A stretch of 64,000 bases of DNA from Aurantiacibacter sp. MUD61 (lineage in GTDB: Bacteria > Pseudomonadota > Alphaproteobacteria > Sphingomonadales > Sphingomonadaceae), in assembly GCF_027912455.1 (NCBI RefSeq), contig NZ_CP115446.1, forward strand, positions 2,565,501-2,629,500, read 5' to 3'. Below are positions 1 to 8,645 of this stretch, one piece after another. The notes below the pieces were generated by a model. It made no database searches. It was not told the DNA's origin and saw only the letters and a list, made by a program, of their open reading frames with translations. The translations under genes were made by a program, and so were the position numbers. Each line of letters begins with the position of its first letter. Position 1 is the stretch's first letter.

Positions 1-1
1 T

Positions 2-226
2 CCGCTTGAGGAAGGCGATATTTTCGTGACCTCCGGTGCGGGTGGCCTGTTCCGCCCCGGTGTCGCAGTCGCGATGGTTTCCGAGATCACGGATGACGGC
101 GCAATCGGGCAATTGCTCAGCAATCCTGCGGCGACGGACTTTGTGGTTGTCGAACCAATTTTCGAACCCGAAGCTATCGAAGCCGCGCAAGCGCCCTTGG
201 CAATCGAGCAGGTTGAAGACGACTGA
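2..226 (+). CDS. mreC: MreC C-terminal fragment (rod-shape determining protein)
   Basis: Only the last 74 codons are inside the window; the 5' part lies to the left. The reading frame is open from base 2 and contains the MreC-type C-terminal beta-domain segment VTSGAGGLFRPGVAVAMVSE, followed by an acidic tail. MreC is a periplasmic, membrane-anchored scaffold of the elongasome that links MreB/MreD to PBP2 and RodA. Its stop codon overlaps the mreD start by one base (TGATG), which suggests translational coupling. The mreC-mreD-mrdA-rodA order that follows strongly supports the call. Confidence 0.9.
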   Translation, partial: PLEEGDIFVTSGAGGLFRPGVAVAMVSEITDDGAIGQLLSNPAATDFVVVEPIFEPEAIEAAQAPLAIEQVEDD

Positions 227-780
227 TGGAGCGGCTCAATCCGAACGCACGGCGAGATCAGTTCGGCAGCAAGATCAATCGCGATCACTCCCCGGTCCTG
301 GCATACGGCCTGCCTTGGGTGACGATCCTGCTGGCATCCTTGACGCCGCTTCTGCCCATCATTGCGTCCGCTCCGCTCGTGCCCCCGCTCGGGTATCTTT
401 TCCTGCTCGCTTGGCGCGTTCTCCGCCCTGGCCTGCTGCCTATGTGGGCTGGCTTGCCATTGGGCTTTTTCGATGATCTTTATTCAGGACAACCTCTCGG
501 ATCAGGGATTCTGCTTTTCTCGCTCACAATGATTGCGCTCGATCTGATCGAGGTTCGTTTTCCGTGGCGTGGTTTCTGGCAGGACTGGGGCGTCGCCGCG
601 ATTTTTTGCGTCCTTTATCTCATCCTCTCCGCACTGTTTTCGGGTTCAGCGCCCAACTGGATTCAGCTTACCCTCATCTTGCCGCAGATATTGATCACCA
701 TCATGCTATTCCCGGTGGTCGCGCAAATCGTGTCGCTTCTAGACCGCGTCCGTTTGACGCGCGTGCGGCGCATTGGGTGA
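226..780 (+). CDS. mreD: MreD-type rod-shape membrane protein
   Basis: A 184-residue hydrophobic protein with a short polar N-terminus (about 25 residues) and roughly five membrane segments, for example around residues 26-50 and 55-90. Size and topology fit MreD, the inner-membrane partner of MreC in sidewall peptidoglycan synthesis. The start is the ATG overlapping the mreC stop. MreD sequences diverge widely, so the call rests on position between mreC and the PBP2 gene together with the membrane profile. The stop codon is 4 bases before the mrdA start. Confidence 0.88.
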   Translation: MERLNPNARRDQFGSKINRDHSPVLAYGLPWVTILLASLTPLLPIIASAPLVPPLGYLFLLAWRVLRPGLLPMWAGLPLGFFDDLYSGQPLGSGILLFSLTMIALDLIEVRFPWRGFWQDWGVAAIFCVLYLILSALFSGSAPNWIQLTLILPQILITIMLFPVVAQIVSLLDRVRLTRVRRIG

Positions 781-784
781 TCGC

Positions 785-2812
785 ATGAGCCAGAAGATCA
801 CTTCCAACACCCTGAAAGATCGTTTTACGCGGCGCAGCTTCGTGGTGGGAGCGGTGCAAGGCGGCATCGGCTGCCTGCTTGCCGCGCGCATGGGCTACAT
901 TGCCGTTGCCGAGAATGAAAAATACGAGATGGAAGCGGAGAGCAACCGCGTAAATCTCTCGCTCATTCCTCCGCGCCGCGGGTGGATTTTGGATCGCAAC
1001 GGCTCCCCCCTCGCCTCCAACCGCGCCGATTTCCGCGTCGACATCATTCCCGAGCGGATGCGCGATGCCGATCAAACGGTGGCGCTGCTGAGTGAGCTGC
1101 TGAACTTCACCCCGGCAGAGCGCGAAGATCTTCGTTTCCGCTTGGAAGAAAGCCGCGGGTTCGCTGCCGTTCCAGTGGCCAACAATCTCGGCTTCGAAGA
1201 ATTCGCTGCTGTCAGCGTGCGCCTGCCAGAACTGCCCGGAGTTGTTCCCCAGCGCGGCTATTCCCGCTTCTATCCGACCGGACCATCGGTGGGCCATCTC
1301 CTCGGCTATGTCGGTGCCCCCAGCCGGGAAGAGTATGAGGAAGAGCCGCAGCCACTGCTCCTCACACCCGGTTTCAAGATCGGCAAGGACGGCGTCGAGC
1401 AACAATTCGAAATGGAACTGCGAGGGGTTCCCGGGGCGCGCCGTGTCGAAGTGACCGCATCGGGCCGGATCGTGCGCGATCTCGAGACTCGGGACGATAT
1501 TCAGGGCGATCCGATCCGCCTGACGATCGATGGCCCTCTGCAGGACTACGCCGCGCGTCGTCTTGGTCTGGAGTCCGGTTCGGTGGTCGTGATGGATTGC
1601 CTGACCGGCGACCTGATGTGCATGGCGAGCATGCCGAGCTTCGATCCGAACAGTTTCTCGGACGGCATCGGCCGCCTCGAATATTCGATGCTCAGCGAAA
1701 ACGACCGCGTGCCGCTGCGCAACAAGGTTCTGCAGGGTCTCTACCCCCCTGGCTCCACCGTGAAGCCGACCGTCGGCATGGCGCTGCTGGGCGAAGGGGT
1801 CGATCCCGATGAGACAGTTTTCTGCGGCGGCGGCCTGCGCGTGGGCAACCGCGTTTTTCGCTGCTGGAACCGCAGGGGCCACGGGCAGACAGATCTCGCC
1901 AAGGCCATCTATCAAAGCTGCGATGTTTATTTCTACGCCATGGCACAGCGCACCGGAATGTGGCCGATCGCCGATGCCTGCAAGAATTACGGCATGCAGC
2001 AGCAGTTCGATCTGCCTGTAGTGAGCCAGTTCTATGGCACCGTCCCCGATCCCGATTGGAAGATGGAAAAATACGGGCGCGAATGGCAGGCCTTCGACAC
2101 CGTGAACGCCACAATCGGCCAAGGCTATATGCTGGCCTCGCCTCTTCAGCTTGCGGTTATGGCAGCGCGGCTTGCAACTTCGGAAAAGGTGACGCCGCGT
2201 CTGCTGCTCAATTCCAACGTTCCGCAGTTTGAGGGCATGGGCGTAAGCGCGGAATACAAGGCTTACATCCGTCAGGCGATGAGCGATGTGGTGAACGGCC
2301 CGGGCACAGCCGGTCGCGCGCGCCTGCCAGTCGAAGACGTGCTGATGGCCGGCAAGACCGGGACCGCTCAGGTCGTCGGCCTCAACATATCCGACGGTCG
2401 CAGTGGCCCCTGGCGCTACCGCGATCACGGCCTTTTCATATTCTTCGCGCCGTTCGATAATCCTCGTTACGCAGGCGCGGTCGTCATCGAGCATGGCGGG
2501 GGATCAGGCGCCGCCTACCCCGTCGCGCGCGACGTCATGACATTCCTGTTCGATCCAACGCGCGGTCTCGAAGCGCTGCATGCTCTGGAAGAGCAATGGG
2601 GCGGAACCGCGCAGGAGAGGCTGGACAGACAGTATGCCCAATATGCGGCCGCTGCTGGTGTAGACCTGCCCCCTGCCCCGCCGCCCGTCACGCTGGCTCG
2701 CCAGGTCGATGCGGAGGCACGCGCGGCTGCTGCAGAGCCAGATGCTCCTGCAACCGACGCCTTCGTTCCGCGTGAAGAGGCCAATCCGCGTTCAGAGGAT
2801 ACGGTGACATGA
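785..2812 (+). CDS. mrdA: Penicillin-binding protein 2 (elongasome transpeptidase)
   Basis: A 675-residue class B PBP. It has a short cytoplasmic N-terminus, one membrane anchor near residues 15-40, a dimerisation/pedestal domain, and a transpeptidase domain. The active-site motifs are visible: S-x-x-K as GSTVKP near residue 324, S-x-N-type as SCD near residue 378, and KTGT near residue 524. The C-terminal 70 residues are Ala/Pro-rich and probably disordered. It cross-links sidewall peptidoglycan together with RodA. An in-frame TTG sits 12 bases upstream, but the ATG at 785 is preferred. The stop overlaps rodA as ATGA. Confidence 0.96.
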   Translation: MSQKITSNTLKDRFTRRSFVVGAVQGGIGCLLAARMGYIAVAENEKYEMEAESNRVNLSLIPPRRGWILDRNGSPLASNRADFRVDIIPERMRDADQTVALLSELLNFTPAEREDLRFRLEESRGFAAVPVANNLGFEEFAAVSVRLPELPGVVPQRGYSRFYPTGPSVGHLLGYVGAPSREEYEEEPQPLLLTPGFKIGKDGVEQQFEMELRGVPGARRVEVTASGRIVRDLETRDDIQGDPIRLTIDGPLQDYAARRLGLESGSVVVMDCLTGDLMCMASMPSFDPNSFSDGIGRLEYSMLSENDRVPLRNKVLQGLYPPGSTVKPTVGMALLGEGVDPDETVFCGGGLRVGNRVFRCWNRRGHGQTDLAKAIYQSCDVYFYAMAQRTGMWPIADACKNYGMQQQFDLPVVSQFYGTVPDPDWKMEKYGREWQAFDTVNATIGQGYMLASPLQLAVMAARLATSEKVTPRLLLNSNVPQFEGMGVSAEYKAYIRQAMSDVVNGPGTAGRARLPVEDVLMAGKTGTAQVVGLNISDGRSGPWRYRDHGLFIFFAPFDNPRYAGAVVIEHGGGSGAAYPVARDVMTFLFDPTRGLEALHALEEQWGGTAQERLDRQYAQYAAAAGVDLPPAPPPVTLARQVDAEARAAAAEPDAPATDAFVPREEANPRSEDTVT

Positions 2813-3921
2813 GAGGCGCAGTCACGCTCCCCGCGCCCATCGCCGAGTTCCCTTGGCGCGTTGTGATCCCGTTGATGATGCTTGTCGCATTCGGTGCTGC
2901 GGTGCTGCATTCGGCGGCAGGCGGATCGTTCGATCCATACGCATCGTCACATCTTATCCGCTTCGCCGTATTCCTCGTCGTGGCGCTGGTGATCTCCTAT
3001 TTCCCGCGCGAATGGGCGAGCTATATGGCGATACCTGCGTATATAGCCGTGCTGGTGTTGCTCGTCGCAGTGGAGGCGATAGGGCAGCTTGGTGGCGGCA
3101 GCCAGCGTTGGCTGGAGCTCGGCTTTATGCGCTTGCAACCCTCGGAAGTGATGAAGCCGGGCATCGTCCTTATTCTCGCGGCATATTATCATGCGCTCCC
3201 CGCTGCCATGATCGGCACTTGGCGCGCGATTGCCATTCCGTTGGGTTTGATCGCATTGCCTATGGCTCTGGTGCTGTTGCAGCCTGATTTGGGCACTTCG
3301 CTGGCAATCGCATTTGGCGGCATTGTGGTGATGTTCCTGGCTGGCATTCCGCAGAAGTGGTTTATCGGCGGAGGCGTGGCAGCGATCTTCGCGATCCCTC
3401 TGGCGTACACTTTCGGCCTCAAGCCCTATCAACAGCAGCGTGTCCTCACCTTCCTGGACCCGGCGAGCGATCCGCAAGGGAGCGGCTATCACATCATCCA
3501 GTCGCAGATCGCCATCGGATCAGGCGGCATCTCGGGCAAAGGCTTCGGCGAAGGTTCGCAGAGCCAGCTCGACTACCTGCCCGAACCGCACACCGATTTC
3601 GTTTTCGCGACGATGGCAGAGGAGTGGGGACTGATCGGCGGACTTTTCGTCCTCGTGATTTTCGGCATTATCCTGCGGTGGGGGCTGATCGTTGCGCGCG
3701 GTGCGCAGGATCGCTTTTCTCGACTGCTGGCCGGCGGCCTGACAGCGACGATTTTCTTCTACGTGGCGGTCAATTTGATGATGGTGATGGGCCTTGCGCC
3801 CGTGGTGGGAATCCCCCTCCCCTTCATGAGCCATGGCGGGTCTTCGATGATGACGAACATGCTGTGCGTCGGCGGATTGATGATGGTCGAACGCTGGAAC
3901 CGGCAGTCGATCAGGACCTGA
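2809..3921 (+). CDS. rodA: RodA, SEDS peptidoglycan glycosyltransferase
   Basis: A 370-residue polytopic membrane protein of the SEDS family. It polymerises lipid II into glycan strands in complex with PBP2. The SEDS signature is near the C-terminus as PLPFMSHGGSSMMTNM, and the conserved QPDLG motif lies near residue 160. The start codon overlaps the mrdA stop by four bases, which is typical of the coupled mrdA-rodA pair. The last gene of this operon is followed by the tRNA-Lys locus. Confidence 0.96.
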   Translation: MRGAVTLPAPIAEFPWRVVIPLMMLVAFGAAVLHSAAGGSFDPYASSHLIRFAVFLVVALVISYFPREWASYMAIPAYIAVLVLLVAVEAIGQLGGGSQRWLELGFMRLQPSEVMKPGIVLILAAYYHALPAAMIGTWRAIAIPLGLIALPMALVLLQPDLGTSLAIAFGGIVVMFLAGIPQKWFIGGGVAAIFAIPLAYTFGLKPYQQQRVLTFLDPASDPQGSGYHIIQSQIAIGSGGISGKGFGEGSQSQLDYLPEPHTDFVFATMAEEWGLIGGLFVLVIFGIILRWGLIVARGAQDRFSRLLAGGLTATIFFYVAVNLMMVMGLAPVVGIPLPFMSHGGSSMMTNMLCVGGLMMVERWNRQSIRT

Positions 3922-3946
3922 ATCCGCGCCGCATTCAAACTACCCC

Positions 3947-3974
3947 TTTTCAGCGTGAGAAAACTCGCTATATG
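3947..3974 (+). promoter_or_regulatory. Possible promoter of the tRNA-Lys gene
   Basis: TTTTCA at 3947-3952 and TATATG at 3969-3974 are separated by 16 bases, about 70 bases before the mature tRNA. Both hexamers are only approximate matches to the sigma-70 consensus. The assignment is inference from position. Confidence 0.35.
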
Positions 3975-4044
3975 AGCGCCTCCCAGCGATTCGACGGACC
4001 GTCTTTCGTTGAGATCATTTGCCCGGCAAAGCCCGGTCAGGAAT

Positions 4045-4120
<76 letters not shown>

Positions 4121-4158
4121 TCTTTTCAAAGACTTAGCAGTTTCCTCGTCTCAATTAA

Positions 4159-4175
4159 GGTAACGTATAGGTAAC
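4159..4175 (+). promoter_or_regulatory. Putative integrase/Xis arm sites, left end
   Basis: Two direct copies of GGTAAC lie at 4159-4164 and 4170-4175, spaced 11 bases start to start, 39 bases inside attL. A matching pair occurs 12 bases apart inside attR (12932 and 12944), with the shared extension GGTAACTC. Paired short repeats inside both ends resemble lambda-type integrase arm sites. The second copy also overlaps the likely ribosome-binding region of the gene at 4179. Confidence 0.5.
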
Positions 4176-4178
4176 TCT

Positions 4179-4664
4179 ATGACTTTCTCTGATTGGCTCA
4201 CTCTCATCGCCATAGTAGTTGGGCCGGTCGTAGCCGTCGGGATAACATTGGTTGTCCAAGACTACCGAGAGAAACGAGAAAGGAAATTGATTGTCGCTCG
4301 GATGCTAATGGCTACCAGACATCTCCCCGGCGATCCCAATTACTCCACTGCCGTAAACCTGATCCCGATTGAGTTCGCCAAAGAAGCCTCAGTCATAGCT
4401 GCATATACCGAATACAAGAGAGCTGTAGGGCAGGACCAGCCCGTCATGCCAGCCCATGTGGCGCGCGTAGATACGGAAATCAGCACCGCGCAGGTCAAAA
4501 TGGTCTCAGCCATTTTGCAGTCATTGGGGATGAAAGTTTCCGAAGCCGATCTTGCTGTCTCAGCCTACGCGGCAGACGGAATGGTCAAACGCGACAATCT
4601 GTATCTAGACTCGCTAAGAGCTCAGCTACGTATTGCTGAAGCTTTGGAAAAGGCTCAAAACTAG
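4179..4664 (+). CDS. Hypothetical protein with N-terminal membrane anchor (DUF6680-like)
   Basis: A 161-residue protein and the first cargo gene of the island. Residues 5-27 form one hydrophobic segment, followed by a basic stretch (DYREKRERK) and a soluble helical region. The pattern of an anchor, a charged segment and an RMLMATRH-like helix resembles the small DUF6680 family seen in islands and prophages, recalled from general knowledge and not searched. The function is unknown. The start ATG lies just after the second GGTAAC repeat. Base composition is more AT-rich than in the flanking chromosome, consistent with transfer. Confidence 0.7.
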   Translation: MTFSDWLTLIAIVVGPVVAVGITLVVQDYREKRERKLIVARMLMATRHLPGDPNYSTAVNLIPIEFAKEASVIAAYTEYKRAVGQDQPVMPAHVARVDTEISTAQVKMVSAILQSLGMKVSEADLAVSAYAADGMVKRDNLYLDSLRAQLRIAEALEKAQN

Positions 4665-4761
4665 CCCGCAGACACCGCGACAAACGCCGCCCACCATAGC
4701 AAGCAAAGAATCAGCACCGTGCGGCCTTGCCAAATGTTCTTCTTCCGTTCCATTTGCGCAG

Positions 4762-4992
4762 ATGGTCCGCCACAAACTCGATTCGGTCAACGCCTTTGCT
4801 CGGCAAGGCTATGACTTGCGCATTCGCTGCATGGCCTGCGAGCATGTCAAAGACGCAAGCGCAGTCGAGATGATGCTAAAGCTTGGCGAACGCCGCCTCT
4901 CTATGTCGATAGAAGCCTTAGAGGATCGCCTGAAATGCCAGACTTGCGGCGAACGGCGCGCGCATATCTCGCCAGTGCCGATAGACTTCTAG
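4762..4992 (+). CDS. Small putative zinc-ribbon protein
   Basis: A 76-residue protein with two Cys pairs, RCMACEH and KCQTCGER, separated by about 35 residues with a helical segment between. This is the layout of a small treble-clef or zinc-ribbon fold common in phage and island proteins of alphaproteobacteria. The start is uncertain: an in-frame ATG at 4633 would add 43 poorly ordered residues and overlap the previous gene's end. The ATG at 4762 is preferred because the folded part begins there. The partner (DNA, RNA or protein) is unknown. Confidence 0.6.
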   Translation: MVRHKLDSVNAFARQGYDLRIRCMACEHVKDASAVEMMLKLGERRLSMSIEALEDRLKCQTCGERRAHISPVPIDF

Positions 4993-5128
4993 GGCATTCT
5001 CCGCAGATCCACTCGCTTGACACCTCTCCACCGTTTTAGCGGCTACTTTTTGCTGGAATTCCTGCCACCTATCAGCCAACTTCATTGCCAAGAACGAATT
5101 TGGGGATTCGTCGAAAAGGGGGAAACTC

Positions 5129-5950
5129 ATGAAGATAAAATCACTCGCTTTTGCTTCGGCGCTTTTCATCGCTCCATCGGTATTCGCGCAGGATACAGTC
5201 CCGATTGAAGCAACGGCACAGGAAGGCGCTGAGGCTGCGATTGCCGACCCTGTAACGATACCAGACGACGGTGCATTTAGCGACGCGCTGGCCGACGACG
5301 CAGCCAATACCGAAGCGAATTCTTCGCCCAATGCTATCCTGCCGCTTGGGACCGAAGTCATCCTTCGAATGAATGAGCAGGTGACCACCAGCGGCAATGA
5401 ATGGGAAGAAGGCGACACATTCACCCTCGTAGTCGATCAAGATGTGATGCACGGCCAGTTCGTGGTCATCCCCGAGGGCAGCGAAGCGCAAGGCCGCATC
5501 ACCAGCCTTTCCAGTCGCGGCGCATTCGGCAGGTCTGGCAAGATGGATATCGAACTTGAATTCATTCGTGTCGATGGTCGCCAGATCGCTATCAATGGGA
5601 GTTACCGCCAGGAAGGTGACGGGGCGACAGTTGCCACGCTGGGCGCTGTCTTTGTTGCGGGACCATTTGGCGGATTTGTGACCGGTGAAAGCGCCAGCAT
5701 CCCGAATGGTCGAGAATTATCCGCGACCATCGCAAACGCTCTGGAATTGAATGTTCCCGCAGATCGCGTAGAAAACACTCCGCAGGTTTCCGAAGTCGAT
5801 TCCGATTGGCGGACCTATCACGAATTCACAGATCGCAGTTTGTCGCCATCAGGCCGGGTCATGCAAGCTCGCCAGATGCGTGATGCCGCGATCGAAGAGG
5901 CTCAACTGACACCAGCGGGACGTGTCGCTATCATTGGCATAGTTGAATGA
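5129..5950 (+). CDS. Exported protein of unknown function
   Basis: A 273-residue protein with a clear signal peptide (MKIKSLAFASALFIAPSVFA, then QD). An acidic low-complexity region spans about residues 22-65. A predicted beta-rich domain follows, with LPLGTEVILRMNEQVTT, VVIPEGSEAQGRI and GRSGKMDIELEFIRVDG segments. This pattern occurs in uncharacterised periplasmic proteins in which a generic property such as a storage or surface role is not established. A strong Shine-Dalgarno (AAAGGGGGAAA) precedes the ATG. It sits in the island cargo block, so it may be exported to modify the host surface, but that is speculation. Confidence 0.75.
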   Translation: MKIKSLAFASALFIAPSVFAQDTVPIEATAQEGAEAAIADPVTIPDDGAFSDALADDAANTEANSSPNAILPLGTEVILRMNEQVTTSGNEWEEGDTFTLVVDQDVMHGQFVVIPEGSEAQGRITSLSSRGAFGRSGKMDIELEFIRVDGRQIAINGSYRQEGDGATVATLGAVFVAGPFGGFVTGESASIPNGRELSATIANALELNVPADRVENTPQVSEVDSDWRTYHEFTDRSLSPSGRVMQARQMRDAAIEEAQLTPAGRVAIIGIVE

Positions 5951-6009
5951 AGTGGTTGTTCGAGCTTCCGATGATATTGCATTGTTGCGATGCACATTTG
6001 CTTTGAACG

Positions 6010-6363
6010 ATGCTTGAAGCCCTAGCCCTTGCCATTATGCCAATATGCCCCGCATCGGGTGTCCGCATCACATGCGTTCACGATGGCGATAGCATAGTGG
6101 TAGAGCGTGAGCGCATTCGCCTTGCCGACATTGACACGCCGGAGCTGGATGGCCGGTGTGCTTATGAAAGCCGCCTTGCGATCCGTGCGCGGGATAGGCT
6201 GGCACAGATACTGTCAGACGGGTTTCAGATCCACCGCGAGGGTGAGGACCGATATGGGCGGACGCTTGCCATAGTAACAGTTAACGGGCGCTCAGCGGGT
6301 GATATGCTCGTTGCGGAAGGGCTGGCAAGAACATGGAGCGGTCGGCGTGAGCCGTGGTGTTAA
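6010..6363 (+). CDS. Thermonuclease-like (SNase fold) protein
   Basis: A 117-residue protein with staphylococcal-nuclease-type motifs. VHDGDSIVV near residues 23-31, IRLADIDTPEL near 36-46, DRYGRTLAIV near 81-90 and a C-terminal GLARTW helix correspond to the calcium/catalytic Asp and Arg regions of the family. It is shorter than secreted nucleases because it lacks a long N-terminal region. The hydrophobic N-terminus could be a weak export signal. Family members cleave DNA or RNA. In the island it may be a nuclease acting outside the cytoplasm, which is inference. Confidence 0.8.
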   Translation: MLEALALAIMPICPASGVRITCVHDGDSIVVERERIRLADIDTPELDGRCAYESRLAIRARDRLAQILSDGFQIHREGEDRYGRTLAIVTVNGRSAGDMLVAEGLARTWSGRREPWC

Positions 6364-6445
6364 ACTTGCGACCGATGCCGATTACCCCCGCTCCAGTAAG
6401 ATTTCTGAGCTCTGGAGATGTCCACTGCGCTGTGCCTTTGCGAAT

Positions 6446-6985
6446 CTAATCATTTCCGGGTTGGGTTAGAATGACCTCAGAAGGTGTTTCCTCCATCCGC
6501 TTTTTTATTAATCGGCGCTCTGCTGATTCTAGCATCCAGCTTGCGAAAAAGCGGGCTGCGAGCCCCAGACCAAATAGGATCGCAATGTTGCCGAGTACAC
6601 TCCAAGTTGCAGAGAATATGGCTGCTAGAATCCCGGTGATGACAACGCCAAAGCCGAAAAACAAGACACCTATTACAACGGCGATCATGCCCCATTCGAT
6701 ATAAGTGAAAGCCAAGCAATAAAGCCAAGCGCAGACGGTAAAGATCGTAGACGCCACTCCCAAAAGGCTTCCGGTTAGAAACCTCGCACCGGGGATCGCA
6801 GCCAGAAGAACAAGTACGATACTGGCGAGGACGGCTATCCCAATTACATCAGGTATCCAGTCCAAAGCCCAAACACTAAACTCGGCAGCGCCAAATAATA
6901 GTAAAACTGGGATCGCAATGACCGCTAGCATCAGCAGGAGACCGCCCACGGTCCCGCCAATTCCCTTTAATTTTTCCCCCACCAT
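6446..6985 (-). CDS. Polytopic membrane protein, unknown
   Basis: A 179-residue protein with about four or five hydrophobic segments (for example residues 13-35, 46-65, 70-100, 100-125 and 130-150) and a charged C-terminal tail. The start at 6985 is chosen over an in-frame ATG at 7012 because a good Shine-Dalgarno (AGGGGAA) lies 8 bases upstream. I do not recognise a family. It is the last minus-strand gene of the island before the plus-strand cargo, and converges on the thermonuclease-like gene. Cargo membrane proteins in satellites often act in exclusion or toxicity; nothing in the sequence proves that here. Confidence 0.65.
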   Translation of the reverse strand: MVGEKLKGIGGTVGGLLLMLAVIAIPVLLLFGAAEFSVWALDWIPDVIGIAVLASIVLVLLAAIPGARFLTGSLLGVASTIFTVCAWLYCLAFTYIEWGMIAVVIGVLFFGFGVVITGILAAIFSATWSVLGNIAILFGLGLAARFFASWMLESAERRLIKKRMEETPSEVILTQPGND

Positions 6986-7024
6986 AGCTGTTCCCCTGAA
7001 TAAGAAAATCAAGGCGCAAACTTG

Positions 7025-7144
7025 TCAGAGAGCGTCGACAGCCGCAAGCCTAACGCCTTCAATTTCTGACAGATTGATAGAGTGGAGGAAGGCCTCTCTA
7101 GCGCCCGATCCGATCCTTGCTTTGACAGATCGCTTGGCCGCCAT
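7025..7144 (-). CDS. Possible small helical protein (39 residues)
   Basis: A short frame starting with MAAKRSVKARIGSGAREAFL, with a basic N-terminus and an amphipathic, acidic second half, between the capsid gene and the membrane protein. There is no strong ribosome-binding site (TTAGAG only). It would fill an otherwise empty 260-base gap, but it may be a chance frame. Confidence 0.3.
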   Translation of the reverse strand: MAAKRSVKARIGSGAREAFLHSINLSEIEGVRLAAVDAL

Positions 7145-7167
7145 ACTCTAAGATCCGCTCGGGGTTC

Positions 7168-7194
7168 GGGGGCGCAGCCCTTCGACTGGCCCCC
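7168..7194 (-). terminator. Possible hairpin downstream of the capsid gene
   Basis: GGGGGC at 7168-7173 and GCCCCC at 7189-7194 form a 6-bp GC-only stem with a 15-base loop, about 50 bases past the capsid gene stop. There is no clear T-run, so an intrinsic terminator is only possible. Confidence 0.3.
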
Positions 7195-7245
7195 TCCCCT
7201 CATCTTTCCAGCGGTGAACCTTGCAAGTAGCCGCCGGAAAGAGAA

Positions 7246-8535
7246 TTACGCCGGGGTAATGCCGGTCAGTTTCGCGAAAGCCTTGGGCTGTGCGAGCTGC
7301 ACATCGGCGCGAAGCCATGCGACAACCAAAAGCTGGCCAGTTTCGGCAAGCGTCTGGTCGAAGACCCGAATTTCGAGCTGGTGGCGCATTCCAAGCATAA
7401 GCTGGGTGTAGTCACCCATCACAATCGAGCTTGCGTTCGACGCTGTGCCCTGCGTCTCATCCACGGGCGCGCCCGTCGTCGAAAGCAAGGGAATGCGCGC
7501 AATGGCATTCGGCACCGTCAGCGGGTTGCCATCCGCATCTTTCAGCTTCGCCAACGCAATCTCAGTGCGCGGGTTCATAATCATCGCGGTAGGGTCGGCT
7601 GCGTTGCTATTCTTGATCTCGAAAAGCGCATCGAGCGGCTTGTCATAGTCGGCAAGTGCTGCGCCATTCGTCGCCATCGCAACTGCGTTCACGCCAGTGG
7701 TATTGAACACGCCGGTCGGCGCGTTGCCGGTCCCGTCACCCCAGATTGCAGCATAATCCAGCTCTTTCGCCATCGTGCCGGCAAATGCCTGCTCGATCAT
7801 CGCGCCTACGTTAATCGAATCCTCTGCCAGTTCGCGCGATAGCTTGATCTTGCCTGCCAGTGTCTTGGCTGTGAAGGTAACGCGCTCGAAGGTAGGATCG
7901 CCCTCGGCAATGGCCGCGTTCTCAGCGCGCCACGCAACATCGGGATCGCTGGCAAGGCGAGCGATAGCCAAAGTCTCGCTTGTCATGGGCACAGTCATTG
8001 CGCCCGCCTGCACGGCTACAGAACGCGCCCGCATCCGGTCGATGAAGTTCTCGGCAAGCGGGGTCGGCACAGTGAAGCCGCCAGCGCTATCCGTGCCCTC
8101 GGCAAGCGCGCGCTTTTCTTCTTCGTTCCGCGCGCCTGTAATTTTTGCGCGAACAAGATCGCCAACGCTCAGACCATCGGAGCGGCTGGAAAGCTTTTCA
8201 TTGCGCGAAAGCACTTTGACAGGATTGCCCTTGTCATCGCGCCATTCTGCACCACCATCGAAGCTGCGGGCTGCGCCATCGTCGATTCCAGGCGCTGTGC
8301 CATTGCCGCCAGGGCGGCGCGCTTCACGCTCTTGCGCGTCGGTTGCGTTGAGCCGCTCTTCTTCAATGTCGAGATTGAGAATGTCGTATCGACACATGAC
8401 TTCATCGTGAGCGCGCTCCAGCTCGCTCGATCGCTTTGGGTCCGTGTTGTCTTTGATTGCGTGCAAGGCTTCGCGGGCCTCACGCATCAGGTCGCCGCGC
8501 TGGCGTTCAAGTTCGATAAGTTTTGCGGTTTTCAT
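7246..8535 (-). CDS. HK97-type phage major capsid protein
   Basis: A 429-residue protein. Residues 1-75 are charged and helical (MKTAKLIELERQRGDLMREA), like the scaffolding delta domain of HK97-type capsid proteins. A flexible Gly/Ala region follows, then the HK97 fold from about residue 150: GTDSAGGFTVPTPLAENFI, FTAKTLAGKIKLSRELAEDS, WGDGTGNAPTGVFNT, and a C-terminal YTQLMLGMRHQLEIRV segment. The start at 8535 has GGACGGAAA upstream and fits the family better than the longer frame from 8667. It would form the icosahedral shell. No prohead protease, portal or terminase gene is found in the element, which is unusual for an intact, full-length capsid gene. Confidence 0.92.
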   Translation of the reverse strand: MKTAKLIELERQRGDLMREAREALHAIKDNTDPKRSSELERAHDEVMCRYDILNLDIEEERLNATDAQEREARRPGGNGTAPGIDDGAARSFDGGAEWRDDKGNPVKVLSRNEKLSSRSDGLSVGDLVRAKITGARNEEEKRALAEGTDSAGGFTVPTPLAENFIDRMRARSVAVQAGAMTVPMTSETLAIARLASDPDVAWRAENAAIAEGDPTFERVTFTAKTLAGKIKLSRELAEDSINVGAMIEQAFAGTMAKELDYAAIWGDGTGNAPTGVFNTTGVNAVAMATNGAALADYDKPLDALFEIKNSNAADPTAMIMNPRTEIALAKLKDADGNPLTVPNAIARIPLLSTTGAPVDETQGTASNASSIVMGDYTQLMLGMRHQLEIRVFDQTLAETGQLLVVAWLRADVQLAQPKAFAKLTGITPA

Positions 8536-8645
8536 TTTCCGTCCAGTTCGTCTGCGGGACGGATCGCAAGCGTATGCCAAGGCCGTCCCTATGTGGTGAG
8601 CGGGATAACAAGCACCCGTGGGCCTCGGCATAGCCGGATGGAATT

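Noticed and set aside
701..2494. A 597-residue open frame on the minus strand opposite mrdA
   Set aside because: It is a long shadow frame from high-GC coding on the other strand, with no family pattern, and mrdA is unambiguous.
7009..7203. A 64-residue minus-strand frame between the capsid and membrane protein genes
   Set aside because: Composition is shadow-like with no ribosome site; the 39-residue frame at 7025-7144 in another frame is the more plausible option, at low confidence.
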